From Granulibacter bethesdensis CGDNIH1 (lineage in GTDB: Bacteria; Pseudomonadota; Alphaproteobacteria; Acetobacterales; Acetobacteraceae), in assembly GCF_000014285.2 (NCBI RefSeq), contig NC_008343.2:2644435-2708434 (forward strand): a stretch of DNA of 64,000 nt, given 5' to 3'. The position numbers were made by a program, and so were the translations under genes. A model generated the notes under the pieces. That model saw only the letters and a list, made by a program, of their open reading frames with translations. It had not been told where the DNA came from and made no database searches. Positions 63,278 to 64,000 of the stretch are shown in pieces (position 1 is the first letter of the stretch; each line of letters opens with the position of its first letter).

Positions 63278-63991
63278 TCAGGGCTTGGCATCCGGCAGCA
63301 CCAGTCTGGCAGCCATCGTGGCCAATTTTACCAAGGGCGAATCGCCGGGCAGGGCAGCAGGTAAAGCGCTGAGCGGAGATGGAAGCGGGGTAGATGTCAC
63401 ATCTGGCCGGGTTTCCGCGGGCTGTGTCGAATCAGTCGCGGGTTTTTCCGCGGATGGGGTCGCAACAGCAGGTTTACCATCTGTTTTGCCGTCCGGCAGG
63501 GGAACCGTGTAATCAGGCACAATTCGGGCCTGATTGCCGCCGATCACCAGCACCTTACGCCCGATCGCCAGAGGTTTTTCATCCTTCTGGGTAACGGAGA
63601 CCATATCACCGCTGGTTTTCCGGACGATGTATTCCCATGCTTTCGTATCACCCACCACATGGGTTGCGGTGGTTCCGACAATCCCACCGACCAGCGCGCC
63701 ACCCAGCGCCCCGAAAGCCGATCCGACTCCACCCGGCGTTTGTGCCCCGGCGATACCGCCAGCCGCAGCCCCGGTCGCAGTGCCCATCGATGAATCAATA
63801 CTGACCCCGATCGGCCTGACACCAACAATGACCCCCTGTTCGACCTTGTTGGCCTGCTGCATCGCGCGGTCGGCATAGGTATCGGGGGAATAGCTGGGTC
63901 CACATCCCGCCAGAAACGGGACAGCAACCGCACAGAGCGCAGCGGACAGCACCGAAAGGCAGTGACGAGCTGAAACAGACTGACGAAACAC
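63278..63991 (-). CDS. Glycine-zipper outer-membrane lipoprotein (SlyB/17-kDa-antigen type)
   Basis: 237 residues from a GTG at 63991, nine bases from the window edge. A lipoprotein signal is clear: a hydrophobic stretch ending FLAGC, with the lipid-bearing Cys near residue 30. A glycine-zipper region follows (SSMGTATGAAAGGIAGAQTPGGVGSAFGALGGALVGGIVGTT), as in SlyB/Pcp-type lipoproteins, then a small beta domain (YIVRKTSGDMVSVTQKDEKPLAIGRKVLVIGGNQARIVPDY). The last 70 residues are Pro/Thr/Ser-rich and disordered, unlike the usual short family members. Probable outer-membrane stability role. Confidence 0.85.
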   Translation of the reverse strand: MFRQSVSARHCLSVLSAALCAVAVPFLAGCGPSYSPDTYADRAMQQANKVEQGVIVGVRPIGVSIDSSMGTATGAAAGGIAGAQTPGGVGSAFGALGGALVGGIVGTTATHVVGDTKAWEYIVRKTSGDMVSVTQKDEKPLAIGRKVLVIGGNQARIVPDYTVPLPDGKTDGKPAVATPSAEKPATDSTQPAETRPDVTSTPLPSPLSALPAALPGDSPLVKLATMAARLVLPDAKP

Positions 63992-64000
63992 GGCAAACCC

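Noticed and set aside
1..64000. tRNA/rRNA genes, CRISPR arrays, insertion sequences, prophage genes
   Set aside because: No T-loop-like GGTTCGAATCC sequence, no regularly spaced repeats and no transposase or integrase motif were noticed on either strand.

Overview
The window looks like a chromosomal segment of an alphaproteobacterium, most likely from the acetic acid bacteria (Acetobacteraceae; a Granulibacter-like genome would fit, but I cannot confirm the species). Reasons: GC-rich coding sequence with tight ATGA/TTGA gene overlaps, a hopanoid side-chain cluster (hpnG, H, I, J, K, M with dxs), typically alphaproteobacterial families (DUF3126, DUF2244, HemJ, the HemY-like/COG4223 pair beside hemCD), and the rimP-nusA-ylxR-infB-rbfA order. 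No rRNA, tRNA, CRISPR array, insertion sequence or prophage gene was recognised.

Layout. 1-4.1 kb: a siderophore locus with a partial IucA/IucC-type synthetase, a divergent MFS exporter and a FhuF-like iron reductase, with two Fur-box-like sites and an unlisted 56-codon ORF. 4.3-11.5 kb: six genes joined by ATGA-type overlaps (one short gap before the last) that resemble hydrogenase-4/complex I subunits (HyfB, C, E, F, G, I), but with the metal-binding cysteines of the catalytic subunits replaced. 11.7-15.7 kb: DUF3126, an AT-rich spacer, a small two-repeat protein and a 990-residue double glycosyltransferase. 15.7-21.6 kb: translation and transcription operon on the minus strand. 21.7-25.4 kb: YihY, AI-2E-type transporter, trmB.

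25.5-35.8 kb: metK, hpnK, hpnJ, hpnI, hpnM and dxs on the minus strand, then hpnH (plus) and hpnG (minus). These make and tailor bacteriohopanepolyols: Dxs supplies isoprenoid precursor, HpnH and HpnG build the ribosyl side chain, HpnI/K/J convert it to an amino-sugar and then a cyclitol ether, and MetK may supply SAM for the radical-SAM steps. 35.9-38.2 kb: dapB and murJ (peptidoglycan). 38.2-40.4 kb: a small accessory patch with a TetR regulator divergent from a darcynin-family gene and two small ORFs. 40.6-49 kb: glgP, trpS, a glycosyltransferase, a FAD oxidoreductase, a molybdate-binding Mop protein, msrA and an LLM monooxygenase.

49-64 kb: haem and housekeeping genes. hemC, hemD, a mitofilin-like protein and HemY form one minus-strand unit; hemH, a HAD hydrolase and hemJ form a second. 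Between them are tsaD-rlmJ-gpsA (plus), nth, a DUF2244 protein and a PiT phosphate transporter. A DEAD-box helicase and a glycine-zipper lipoprotein close the window. The most unusual item is the cofactor-depleted Hyf-like operon at 4.3-11.5 kb.
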